The translations under genes and the position numbers were made by a program. A stretch of 64,000 nucleotides of DNA from positions 920,543-984,542 of the forward strand of contig JARVKI010000003.1 in assembly GCA_036674765.1 (NCBI GenBank), in the 5' to 3' direction. Within the stretch, counting starts at the first letter, position 1. Each line of letters begins with the position of its first letter. The DNA is from Seiridium cupressi. Taxonomy: Eukaryota > Ascomycota > Sordariomycetes > Amphisphaeriales > Sporocadaceae. The notes under the pieces are model-generated. The model ran no database searches. It was not told the origin of the DNA and was given only the letters and a program-made list of their open reading frames with translations. This document shows positions 44,609 through 56,770 of the stretch, one piece after another.

Positions 44609-46713
44609 TCAAATTAGGCTTTCGCCATTCTCCTTCTTGTCGAGGGCCTTGACAACATTTTCCAACAACCCCTTGAGCTTGTCAACTTCATCCTTCAGCT
44701 TCCTGACCTCGAGAACTGCTGGCTCCTCCTCAACATTAGCTTTACTCTCTGCAACCTTCTTAGCCCAACCCTCGCCTTCGAAGTCGACTTGGGCCGCCAT
44801 CTGCTCCCACTCTTCTACCGTGTCATCATCTTCCTCGCCCCGGGAGCGGTTACTGCGAATCTCCCGAGCAGTATGAACCTCGAAGAAAGCGGCAAAGACA
44901 AGAAGTGGAGAGTAGATGAAGCCCATGACAATGTCGTTGAGGCGTTCGTACTGTTGCTTCGGCATCCACCATTCGAAGGGTAAGACGAGAAGGAACACCT
45001 CGACCAAATTGAATGGTGCGATGTAGACATTTTCATCCGGGGCACGGACAAACTGCATGGTTTTCTGGGAAAACAGTGCCAGAAACTCGTCGTCAGAGTT
45101 CTCATAGATGTCTTCATACGCGCTATTGTAAAGAGCGATCAAGATGTTGAGAAGAATAATCATGACGACAAAGGTGAAGAGGTAGTATAAGATGATGCCG
45201 AACGGCGGACTGAATCTCTCAAATCCGCTGAAGTCAGGACTTTGCATGATGGCGTTAGCCATAGCTTGGAGAATGAACACTGTGTCGTCACCGGCCATGT
45301 CGTCCGCATAGTCCATTCCAATGAACGCCTGCAAGAAGCCAACAATAACGACGAAGAGCAATGCAAAAAAGATGACAGACTCCTTCATCATGACCTTCAG
45401 TACCACAAGCATGGCGCCGAAAAACCGGAAGCTGTCGAGATACAGAAGCAGACGCCCCCAGAACATGGGTGCAGCAAATGCGAGGAAGCTGTAGCTGAGT
45501 TGGTTGAAATGTTGCCTTGTTCTAGAATCGTCCCACGGATGGCTGTACGCAATGATTCTCAAGACAAATGAGACGATTAGGAGTGAATAGAGGCAGCCGT
45601 TGAAGACATTCCAGAAGCCTATGATGTGGTAACCAGCTTTCCAGAATTTAGTTAACTCGTCGAAGATGAAGCCACAGGTGAAAATATAGAGCAAGATTTC
45701 GACAAAGTCGAGATCACCACTCGGGTTGATAGTGTTGATAGCACCGGTGTACAAGGCCAAGTAGATGATAGAGATGAGAAGCTGGGCCGCATTCTGGTGC
45801 ATTGGTGCACGCATACGGTCAGGATCCAGATGTGGCCAGATCGAGGTATTGTCCCGATTCTTGTAGTCGACGAAGCTTGCAGGGTCATCTTCATCTTGAA
45901 CTAGCCATCCCTTCCAAAGGTAGCCGATACATTTCTGTGGATCATGTCAGTATCGGCTCTATGAAAGAGCAGTGGGGATTGCTTACCTGGTATCCAGATG
46001 AGCCAATAACACGGAGGGCGTGCAGGTCGACAGCCTTCTCGATCACGTTGACGGGTGGAGTGGACTCTCCGTCCACCATGATGGAGTAGCGCTTCAGGAG
46101 CACGGAGTGCATCAGATAACCCATGTCCTCTTCATTCTCAATACTATACAAAAGTCAGCGAGGCTTTTCATCACCGTCGTACTGGGCACTACGCGGGCGG
46201 TCACTCACATCTGTTTGGCGATCACCTCACACGCAGTAGCCCGAAGGGTATGCAAATCGGCATCCCATAACTCTGCCATGGCCTGATGTTTGAACCACCG
46301 TTTGACAACCAGAAGGGAGTATACCACACATGCCTTGTGCTCGGCGCCACCCGCCTCTTTTGCTGCCTTGATGACGGTCGGCGTGATGACCTTGCTGTGA
46401 GGACGAGTAATCTGTTCTTCCTCAAGCTCGCACGGCACGCTCTCTTCTATGAGATAGCGTAGACGGATCGCAACTTTGGTGACATCGGGGGCGGGAATGG
46501 CGGACTCGATATGGGAATCGCTGTAGGTAGGCAGCACTTCAGCACCATTGGGTTAGTCACTGGCGCTCATATTGTAGTGGTTGGGGTAGTATTGAGGCTT
46601 TACTCACGTCTGCGATGGGACTCGTGAATCCTCCATTCGCCCTCATGGTGGGGGTGTCGATTCCATCCAAGCAATCGTGCGAAGCTGAACCTGCCGCGTC
46701 CTGATCTTGCCAT
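44609..46713 (-). CDS. yvc1: YVC1-like TRP-type vacuolar cation channel
   Basis: Exons on minus: 46713-46608, 46536-46209, 46143-45987, 45934-44609; 638 residues (yeast Yvc1 has 675). Introns are 71, 65 and 52 bp. The soluble N-terminus holds the conserved ALRATACEVIAKQI and MHSVLLKRYSI segments. It is followed by six or more membrane helices (LLISIIYLALYTGAI, VEILLYIFTCGFIFDEL, FNGCLYSLLIVSFVLRII, ESVIFFALLFVVIVGFLQAF). A pore-region segment leads into YYLFTFVVMIILLNILIALYN, the TRP S6 signature. The C-terminus has an acidic patch and a Lys/Glu coiled coil (LEVRKLKDEVDKLKG). Expected role: mechanosensitive, Ca2+-activated release of Ca2+ from the vacuole. Confidence 0.93.
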
Positions 46714-49700
46714 CTTTCCGACTTCTGCGCGACACGACGGTGTAGAAAGACTGTAAGTGGCAGAATTGGGCCAGAGTTGATGGACACTCGACACTTATCG
46801 CTGCTCGTTCGTGATGTGGAACCGAGAGGTGGGCTCCTATCGACGAATTGACACTGGCTGACCGTGATGCACAGTTGCAGTCAAGAGGAAAGAAAACTCT
46901 TCAATTGACAGGGCAGCTCATGCTACTCTTACCATGGCCTCGTGGTCTCCAAGCTACAAACTCTAACGACAGTCCACTTCGTTTCAAGCCCGCTTGTACA
47001 TAACCTGTTTTTCCCAACCGGCAAGTCTAGTGAGGAGCTCCAATGCGGAGTGGTTGGCATGCGCGGCGCATTGACCCATGACGTACGTCTGTTGACTTCG
47101 ACTCGGCCAACGGTAGAGTGGGGAGCTGGCAACTCTGAAGCTCCTGAGACCTGGGTCGGATCGCGCTTGGAAAAGTTATCGCACTATCACAGATTGCCCT
47201 TGATCATACCTGAGCGGCGTTAGCCCTCAATCATATCATCATTTAAATATAGCTTGGAGGCTGGCCGAGTTTCTCAAGCGTGCCTGTCGATCCTTCGTGG
47301 GAAGCATCCCCTGCACTCCGCCATCTCGATGATCGTTGTACGACTTTGAGAAGGCCATGCATGATACGATATTAGAACACAGAGCTGGGATCTCTCGTAA
47401 CGCGGTGTTTCAATACACCTGAGTCAGACAGACGACGATAAAAACAGAAAACTGTCTCATCACGGTGTTGGGTCCAGAGACTGTCCTCGTCTCTCCTGCC
47501 TTCCTTCCTTCTTTATCTTCTTGATCCTCCGCCATCTCTTCGTCTAGTGATACCGTCTCCCGAGGCAAATCGCTCGACCCTAACCGAAGCTATGATAACC
47601 CCAGGCATCATACAACGCTTACTTCCTATCCTGCGGTGTAAAGCGGCCTATGCAGTGTCCCTTCCGATGTCGCCAGGTCAAAGTTAAAGGTCAAATCTAA
47701 TGCGGCTCTTTCCCAACCCCTAAAATAATCCCTCCGCGCAAAACACAGCAGCCCGAGTGCTATGAGTACGTAGGTTCATCTTACAGGACGCCATATACTC
47801 TAATCAGTTCGGGGGGCATTTCGCCTGAAAAACTATGATGCCTCGTGATATTCGGGACTTGAAATGTCCCCGCCGTTCCATTATTAAGGGTGCAAAAATT
47901 GCCGTCTTCCGCGCATGAGCTCGGTGGTAGTAGGTGTTGTTTATTGCATACGTTGACCGACATCGTATAGTGAGGCGGTACTTGCATGATAGGCCTGTCT
48001 TTGCATAGAGAGGGTAAAACGTACATGTAGACATCAGCCACTTGATAATGCACAGCCGATATGCATATCATCCAAAAGACACGACTCACAGCATGGGTAT
48101 TACTAAACCGGTCGCTCAAGTACCCCAAACCTTCGACATATGACACGGTGCAGCTGGGAAAGTGCATTTGTTGTCAAAATGCGACTGCAACTAATAACCA
48201 ATCGTTCTCGCGGCAACCCAACCATGCCACGATTTGCAGTTTTTGATGAGAAAAAGAAAATATATTACTCTGGTATAGTTTACTAATGCATAAATTATAC
48301 TCATCTGAGCGGCATGCTGTTGTTGTTGTTGTCTATTGTGTACCTAGACGTGTCGGACCGTGAATTGCGGGCCCTAGCATGCATGGGGGCAGTTTGTCCT
48401 GGCAATGCCCTCCGACCTGGTATGTAACCAGGTCAAGGAAGACCAAGCGATCGTGCGACCTGACCGGTCATTGCTGCGGGTATCCGGTATCCGTCCCTCA
48501 GCTAGTTAGTGTAGATTATGGCCGAACAGCGATTCTGACTGGATGCTCGAACACAGACACTAATTATCTTTTTTTCCGAGTTCGGCAATATACTACCTCA
48601 ATATCAGTTGCCGGCCGATCCATCTTTAGGCGAGAACTGTCAAACTCGCAGCCCCGGTAATCCCTCAATCAGATCTCAGGCTGGTGATTAATCGCCAGAC
48701 ACACCGGTCAGACGCGTCACATGACAAGCTTTGCATCGTTGCATCGTAGTAGAACTCTCCAGCCTCATGCCCACCGAGATTTCTCCATGGTTGCCTTGGA
48801 TTTGGCCGTGTGACAGTAGGCAGTCCGCCGTCACCCAGGGGAGTTGTACCGCTGATTGGCTCAGCGAGGCCGTCGCGCTAGGGACGTTGATCCCTTATCG
48901 TGGTAGCTGACCACTGCAAATGTGTTTGTAACACAAGGACCTCCACTCCCGAGTTCACAGAGCCCACCTTCTTAAAGCCCCCAATCGGCCGTACATTTTG
49001 GGTAGGCACTGGGGATTTGGACCTCGTGTCTCGCTGAACACTTCTAAAGCCAAGGGTACCGAAGCCTCTGGTGTTTATGGCAATATAAAGAATCCACTGG
49101 GTGTTGTTGCAAACGGGTGCGGGGACAAAGCAATAATTAGCGAGAAGCACAGATGGAAAGCTTAAGCTAGCTTCATCAAGGGACCCCAAGCCTCAAGGTG
49201 GACGTCTCATTGGCCATTTCTCCCGCTCACGGCTCAATTGGGTTAAATGTGCAGGGACTTTTGGCTGGAATATAGATAGCCCTCTGTGTCTGAAAGTGAA
49301 GCGTGCCGAGAGGGTACAATGTAGGCAGCTGCGGTCCAATCGCCGTGTATGTGCCATCTTGGACGATGGGAATGCACCCGTCATGCATGCAAATCTCAGG
49401 TGGTCTGACACATGTAGCCTACATTATACACATCAAGCAGGCTGCAGGCTGCTGGCTGCTGGCATATTCTGAGGTTCCATTGAGACTGAGGCCAATGCAT
49501 AATAAACCTTGAGACTCTGCTTCAGTGTGGAATACTGTAACATACGTCGATATCACTTCAAGTTAGCCTCGTCTGCGTGCAGCATGCGCCGCCACCTGTG
49601 TTCAAACGAAACACATATAATTCGTCAAGATTCTGGCCCTTCGCGCTCCTACGGGTCAGAGAGCCTGGCAATTTCTTCATCGACTGCAAGTGCAACCAGG

Positions 49701-50463
49701 GGCCTTCTCCTTCCCCGGTTCCAGACTACCCTCCCACGACCAAAGCAGTCCTCCACCAGACCATCCTCTTTGGCTACTGTGGCAGCGACATCGGTAAGTG
49801 AGATTCCTCACCGTTCTCTACGCACCGATGATCCCTCAATTTCGCCGCACCGACGACTTCTGACCGACTGCATGCCCTTCTCGACTTTGTTTTCTGCTGA
49901 CTGCGGGGTACAGGCCAGTCCTCCGTCCTTGCCGTTTCTTCCACTTGGCACTTGTACGTTGGCCGGCACCGTCCAGTATTATTACTATTGGGCCTTGGCG
50001 AATGCTGCACAACAAGCTCATCAGCAACGCTACCAAGTCGTATCTTGCCATGTGCTCACATGACCTGTTCTGCTGACCAATGACTTCAGAGCAGGGGACG
50101 CATCGACCACTGCTAGAACCATTGAAGGCTTTGACAGTGTTGGCGTCGTAACACAGTTCCTCGAATGTAAGCATACGAACTTTCCAAGATTGAATGTTGG
50201 CAGAGAGATGAAACAGAGGCTGCAGAGACTCACCAGATGAACCAATCCAACGTTCCCCAAAGTCACTTTCTTGTCCTGATTAATATTCGCTGCTGACTAT
50301 CTCGACGTAGCTCTTGGTTGCCCTCGCACTGCTCAACCTATGTTGCAGCGTCAAATGCAATAGTAAAAGCTATTCAAATTTTGGCATTACTCATTTACTC
50401 GCAGTCGTCACGTATCTGACTTAGTTCAGCACTGCCGGGTGGCCTAAGAGCAGCGACAGCACT
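46714..50463. other. 3.7 kb without a supportable gene
   Basis: Many short frames, the best being 184 codons at 49509-50063 (plus), which reads as low-complexity, Ser/Pro/Gln-rich and lacks motifs. A GTAAGTGAG donor-like site follows at 49794. A transcribed leader or non-coding RNA for the ATPase gene at 50464 is possible. No tRNA, repeat family or transposon protein was recognised. Confidence 0.45.
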
Positions 50464-53400
50464 ATGACATCAACTATCAGCTTAGACATGGACTCAAAGA
50501 AGGACGGCGCTGTCGAGCTCCGCGAAGGCAGCATCGCGAACACCCCTAATGATGTCACGGTTCCCGTCGCAGAATCTTCCAAGTCCAATACGCCTGTCGC
50601 AGGTAAGGAGAAAAGCAAAGCAACTAAGAATGCAGGCCGCAAAAAGGCAAGTCCAACGAAGTCTGGTAGCAAGAAATGCATGATCAAGTCCAAGAAGGGC
50701 AATAAAGTCTTGATCATTGATGACAAGTCGTCGAGTAGCGATGACTCGGATACGGATCCTTCATCCGACGACTCGGATTCAGACGCGGCAGACATCCGTG
50801 TAAAGCCTCGTACCAAGAAGGCAAAGGGCAAGAAACCTACCAAGTCGGGCAAGAAACAGGCCAAACGTGCCGAGTCAGATTCCGAGTCCGGAGATTCTGA
50901 TACAGAGACTGTCAAGAATCCCGAGGCCAACAGCGCGAAGAAGGGTAAAGCGCAGAAGGATATGGGATTGATACAGCAGCACCTCCAACTTCTTACCCGC
51001 CAAGTCCAAGACCTCACCCGCAATCAGACTGCTACTTACAGCCTTGGTCATCTTGGGGGTATGCCTCTGGGTAACAGGTATGTACCTGGTAACCCGGGCG
51101 TGCTGAATACCAATGCCATGAATGCAGCTGCATTGGCCAGCATTAGCAACTGTTTGACTGGAGACCAAGGTCGCAACTCGGCACGCGGTCAAGCTGATAC
51201 TGCCACCATCACGGGACGGGGAGGTCGGCCTTCTGCTAATGGAAGACGAAACTCTGGTGGATTAGACGATGACCCCAGCTTAGGTGACGAAGACGAGGAT
51301 TTGGGCCGAATCAACAAAACCTCCAGGACTAAAGGCCAACAAGTTGCTGCCAAGGGCAAACATCGGCTAGAGTTCAAACGTGTTGATCAGGTTTGGGACT
51401 CCAACATCCACAACTTCAAGCTCCAAGACACAGCTGAGAGCATCCACTCACGTTATGATGAGTACCTATTCCATGTGCGACGTACTTTCGATTGGGAGGG
51501 GAAGTACAAAGCCACCATTGTCGACATCAAGAGCAAGCAGTTGCGTGAAGCCCTTCGTGACGTGATGGGAAACATCAAGGGTGTAAGCTTGGTAGAAGAC
51601 ACACCCAAGTTGGATCCCAACATGCTTTTCTTGTAAGTTGGCCCCATGTCCAAGACCATTCCACTTATTAATACATCGTCGTAGATACCTTGAAGACCTC
51701 CGAGAACATATGGTGAATCTCAAGGATCTAGAGCCCGAAGGCAAGGACAGGAAGGAGCGTAAGAAGGTGCAGAAGTGGATTGACCAGAAGCGTCGACATC
51801 TACGTGTCCTGATCCAGTATCTGGATAAGGACTACTCGCAAATCAAGAAGAGGTGAGAGAAATGGCAGGCACCTGACTCTATCTTTTTGGCCGTGTGAAC
51901 TGATCATCGACAGTTTATATCCTCTGCTTGAAAATGATCTTATTACATTCGACCTCTGTTGGGCGTTGTGGAAACCCAACACTCTCGCGTACACGACGAC
52001 CTATGGATCGGTTGACGAGCCTCGAATTTTCAAGATTGAAATGGCCGAGAAACAGCGGAGTATCCTGAAGGGCGAATTTTTCTACGTGGAGGGCAAGGTA
52101 TGTATCTCCAACATCAGGCTTTGTGGCTTCCCGAAACTGACATGGCGCAAGTACTTTGAATATGATGGCAAGCAATTCGGGTACGGGAGCATGGCCGAAG
52201 TGATCCCCGACTTCCGTGGTGCACGCAAGATTAGCAGTTTGGGCTGTTACCCACTCAAGTACCATAAGAACGAACTTCAGGTCCGCAAAGACCTCATCGA
52301 GCGTGGCAAGAAGTTCGTGGGCCTGGCTGGCTCGCACTACAAGAGTCACCAGGGTATTGCTTACTACAAGAAGAAGAAGTCGGTAATAAAAGTCAACATC
52401 AATGGCCGGGTCATGGTCGACTCCAGCACGCATCGCCGCAACAATCCAAACTATCCGGTGAGTTCAACCTTGATCTAGTAAATCACCTGTTGTATTTGGT
52501 CAGAATCTAATCCGTTTCCAAGATCTCTCTTGTCCGCCCGAAAGACCATGATCTTCTCTCCGATCCTGAAGACAGCGATGAGGAAGGCTGCTGTGGGAGC
52601 GATTCCGACGAGGCGGGCGACGGAGGCAAATCTTTAATCGACGACGATGATCGTGTGAAGTATGTCACAAAAGTCATCAAGGATAAGGACGGAAATGCTA
52701 GTAGTATCCGCATCGCCAAGGAAGATCTTGACGGCAGTGATAAGGACAATCTCAACGACTTCTCGGGTATGGACGACTCTGATATAGGTGACAAGGGTGG
52801 TGCCACGAAGGATAATACCGTCGATAAAGAGACCACGAGCAGCCAAACCGAGGATGGTAAGCCGAGTTCTCAGGAATTTGCAGAGGAAGAATACCTCATC
52901 GCCTCCCCCGTTGTTCTTGGCTTTGCGTTCGCTGAGAAGCTCTGGCTCGAGCTTTCTGTTAGCGGCGTCAGCGAGATCTCGTGGAACGAGTCGGCCTACG
53001 ACTCCCTCGTGCTCGAGCCCAAAACAAAGGATATAGTGAAGGCCCTCGTAGAGTCTCATAAGTACCACGCCGCTGAGAGCATTGACGATGTGATCCAAGG
53101 CAAAGGAAAGGGGCTCGTATTCGTGCTACATGGACCTCCAGGCACTGGAAAGACTTTGACGGCCGAAGGCATTAGCGAATTACTGAAATGCCCTCTCTAC
53201 AACGTTTCTGCTGGTGATCTCGGCACGGACTCGCGACTACTGGAGGGCGAGTTGCAAAGAGTCCTGGATATCTGCCACGCGTGGGGGGCAATATTGCTCC
53301 TTGACGAGGCAGATGTATTTCTGGAGAAGCGAAACATGCACGACATCCACCGCAATGCCCTTGTCAGCATCTTCCTAAGACAACTGGAGTACTTCCAAGG

Positions 53401-54023
53401 TATCCTATTTTTAACGACGAACCGCGTTGAGGTAAGAACCACCACTGTCGTCCCCGACCCTTCATGCCAATGACCTCCATGGTCAAACTATAATGGTTTC
53501 CATGACACAGACGCTGACACTAACTCATAGACATTCGACGACGCCTTTCAGTCACGCATTCATATCGCGCTGCGTTACGACGAGCTTGATACTAAAGCTA
53601 AGAAAGCCATCTTTAAGATCTTCATTCAGCGGGTCCGCGCTCTTCAGGAGGTTCCTATCACAAATTTCACAGAAGAAGACTACAATAGTCTAGCTCGCCA
53701 TAACCTCAACGGGCGGCAAATTAAGAATACTATTCGCACTGCCCAGGCGCTAGCAGTTAACCGCGGCGAACCGCTCAGCATGAAACACATCATCCAGTTC
53801 TTGGACGTCTTACAGAGTTTCGAGCGGGATTTGAAGGGTGGCAGTGGATACCAAGAGTGAGTCACGCCTAATTTCTTTGGATCTATCTTTTGTGCCATGT
53901 TAGGAGCCACATTTGTACGCGAAGCGGCAGATGCTCCTGAGGTCTTCCCCAGGACTTATCCCAATCGCCTGTACAAGCGGTGGCTGACCTATTCATTGCA
54001 GTGCCATGAGAAGTTACTTCTAG
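50464..54023 (+). CDS. Large AAA+ ATPase with DUF7025-like region and disordered N-terminus
   Basis: Seven exons: 50464-51632, 51685-51852, 51914-52097, 52152-52457, 52523-53431, 53531-53856, 54002-54023; about 1027 residues. The third intron (52098-52151, 54 bp) would keep the frame if retained. The last exon (DAMRSYF) is inferred from a GTGAGT inside the apparent final codons; without it the protein ends at 53860. Residues 1-330 are Lys/Ser/Asp-rich and disordered. The middle (FFYVEGKYFEYDGKQFGYGS, then AGSHYKSHQGIAYY) resembles the DUF7025 region of fungal AAA proteins. The AAA domain has Walker A HGPPGTGKT (~812-820), Walker B ILLLDEAD (~866-873), sensor LFLTTNR, and SRIH with the arginine finger. 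Substrate unknown. Confidence 0.82.
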
Positions 54024-54839
54024 TCTATCTGACGCGATTTTCTTTTACGTGAGAATGTCACTTTAGAAGGCAGGCTTTCATAGTATTCTCTACTTGCATT
54101 ACTGCATAGTTCGGCGTTCCTTGCGGTACATGTTTGAAACTTGTGGTCGAGCACCGTGTTCAGGACTTTCGGTTTTGTTGGTTCGTCGGGGTTCTCAGCA
54201 TGTATATATGGATAGCCGATTTTTTATGGCATTTGGCCCAATTAGCGTACAGCGAAGAAGAAAAAGGTAGTGAAAAAAAAAATCCGTCATTACGAATTCC
54301 GAATTTTTGAGGGTTCATTCCTTTTTGTTTGATGGTTTGGGGGACTGGATAAATGATAGCAATAATCTTCAGCTTGTCCCCTTTTTATGTCATTGAACGA
54401 ATGCATCGCAGACAGGTTGTATTAGATGGGGTTTCATCATGATAGTGGGGAATAACTTCCGCGATCTTGGACATAGTGTGATTTATACTACCTTCTAGTC
54501 AGAGCGCCTCGTGCCATCTTAGATTAAGGCTCCACCATTGCGCGTTCCCTAACAATAATAAATTCAAAAAAGGCCGTCGAGTGTTGTGCCATCCGGCTCA
54601 ACACCACCCGTTAGTATGAGTCTACTTGGATGAGCTAAAATAAAATTAGTGTACATACGTTTGTCTCTGAGCAGTGTCCCCTACCTGCGACCGTGCCTTT
54701 ATATTTGGATACTTCAACACGGGAGGTATATGTAGTGTTCATCAGTTAGTCTGTTCATTGACTGCTCCTCTTTAGTGTCCAGGCGTTTTTCAAGTATTTT
54801 CAAGTATTTTCAAGTATTTTCAAGTATTTCCAAGTACTT
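54024..54839. other. Convergent 3' region with tandem repeat
   Basis: Spacer between the ATPase (+) and the HSM3-like gene (-), AT-rich, with an A-run at 54271-54280. It contains the 10-bp repeat described separately. Confidence 0.6.
54787..54836. repeat. Five-copy 10-bp tandem repeat (TTTTCAAGTA)
   Basis: Units start at 54787, 54797, 54807, 54817 and 54827; the last has one mismatch (TTTCCAAGTA). It begins 4 bp past the stop codon of the HSM3-like gene on the minus strand, so it would lie in its 3' UTR as TACTTGAAAA units. Confidence 0.95.
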
Positions 54840-56102
54840 TCACTGGGGTCCAAGAAGACTACCAATGAATGTTCTAAGATCACCCGCCTCTTCGGGCACA
54901 GTTCGTTCAGGTAGACTCAATATGGCGGCTTTTAGAGCATCATCATGCATCGTTGCATCCTGCAGAAGTTTCTTGAGAGTGTCCATCTTCTACATCAAAT
55001 ACGTGTTAGCAATTGCTCTAAACAGTAAGTTCTGGAAATCTTGAGATGGCTTTTAAGCCCCGCAGGACATTGATTCCACTTCCAAAATTAGCAAAAGAGA
55101 TTCAAGACTTTACTTACGTATGTCGAAAAGGGTGTGATCCGCTGTATGCCAAGCAATGCTTCAAAGAAGTCAATCAGGCTCAGGTGCATGAGGAGGTCCT
55201 CATTGTCTATCATGCGAAGGGCAGTGAATTGTAGCAAACCTTCGCTGCTTTCCACATGAGCGAATTGTCGGTTGAGATCCGGAAACTCAGTTCTGGTCAG
55301 AGCCCCCAAGTTCAGGGCTCCGAGTCGCGGTATGATGCGCAGAAGCCGACCTTGCGCAAGGGTGATCTGATGGCTGCTCAGGCCACCGTCCTCGGGATTT
55401 TGATGTGGCCCGGCGCTACAGAGCGACAGAACAGAGCTGTATATGTCACGATCATGAAAGATTCTGCGCCACATGAGACCCTGGCCTGGCGACTTGCGTA
55501 CGACGATCTCCTGCCCATTCAAAGAGACACCGTCTTGGGGACGCGTAGTGCAGTCGATATCAAGCAGCTCTCCCAAGACCTTTGATCCTTTCTCTCCAAC
55601 CTCAACCTGAGGTGAGCTTAGCCACTGTGCGATGAAGTTGGCCACTATGTCCTTTAGCGTGGCGAGTATAGCTGTCTCGCCGGGAGATTTGGACGCCTTT
55701 TCGAGGACGGCCATGGCAAGGAGGTTCGCCGAAGGGGCTGGCGATCGGAGGGCTTGAATGATGGCATCCTCAGAGGCCAGTGACATGACCTGAGTGAAGT
55801 TCAAGGGACTGAGCAGTTTGATTGCCAGCTCGCACAGATGCGTGGGATCTTGCTGATACTGCGTCAGGATCTCGGTGATCTTGGGAAGGAGCCGCGGAAT
55901 CAGGGGTGGGATATTGGCGTCTGGAGGTAGCAAGTCAGCACTCGCCTGCGACCGTCTTTACAAAGGCTTGAAACGCACCTGTTAGCTGCAGTGTGACATC
56001 GTCGAATTGTTTTGCCCTCGGTGGCAGGGTTGGATCTGCTATGAGCTCGTCGAGGTGCTTGTCCAATTCATCCACGCCCGTTATGGGTATGGTATTCTCC
56101 AT
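54840..56102 (-). CDS. hsm3: HSM3-like 26S proteasome assembly chaperone
   Basis: Exons on minus: 56102-55979, 55920-55118, 54989-54840; about 358 residues. Introns are 58 and 128 bp. The final exon (KMDTLKKLLQDATMHDDAL ... VPEEAGDLRTF) is inferred from a GTAAGT donor, a GCTAAC branch and a TAG acceptor, and keeps the frame. The N-terminus (MENTIPITGVDELDKHLDEL) and the helical ARM/HEAT-like body (LCELAIKLLSPLNF, MAVLEKASKSPGE, GLMWRRIFHDRDIY) match the fungal Hsm3 N-terminal family. Hsm3 chaperones assembly of the Rpt ATPase ring (PSMD5 counterpart), and was named for a mismatch-repair phenotype. It is shorter than yeast Hsm3 (480), so an exon may have been missed or lost in the 128-bp intron. 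Confidence 0.75.
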
Positions 56103-56770
56103 TTTGACCGCGACCCTCGACATGTGAAGACGTTCCTTGCCGAAGCAGAGAGTTTGCGTGATCCGCAGGGGATAGTGAGATCAAAGGACAAGATTGTAGA
56201 AAATGGCGTATTTCTACGTGAGATCTCGGGCTGTTTACAAGGAGGGTGGTAGGCAAACAGGCACTGTCGCAGACCCCCTCCAAAGGGTGAGATGCAGCTC
56301 ATGTACCCCTCCAACGGCGTCGAGGTACAATCAGCAATGGACCAGACGTAGACACGCCTAGCAAAGTGCCGTCAATATAAGTACAACCTGACGTTCATTA
56401 TCTGGTCTCCCCGACACACGCCATAAATAAATACAACAGACTGACAATTATCCTACCGGATCATGCATTACCTGCGTATAGGATATATATCAAACAGCTA
56501 TCGCCAACTTACACCTTGAGCCCATTGGAACGAACCTTCAGCGGGCAACCGCGGGGTACCTGACTAACTAGGATTTGGCATGGGGTCGGTTGGCCCCACT
56601 AAAAAGTCCTGAACCTTGGAGGGTTGACCTGTGAATCATTCTGCCGTACAATATTTTCGTCCAGCATCTTGACCTGCCACTCTCCCGACTGCTCGTGGTC
56701 GCAATTAGAGCCGCAAACGCCCAGCGAAGCGCCTGCGCATTCTTGCTCAGATCCCATGTTGTAGTAACCA
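56103..56770. other. Divergent intergenic, HSM3-like / RPC31
   Basis: 668 bp shared upstream region; no ORF with motif. It probably contains both promoters. Confidence 0.55.

Noticed and set aside
47781..50063. ORFs of 103-184 codons in the 3.7 kb spacer
   Set aside because: Low complexity or motif-free, overlapping each other on both strands; no splice pattern builds a protein family match.
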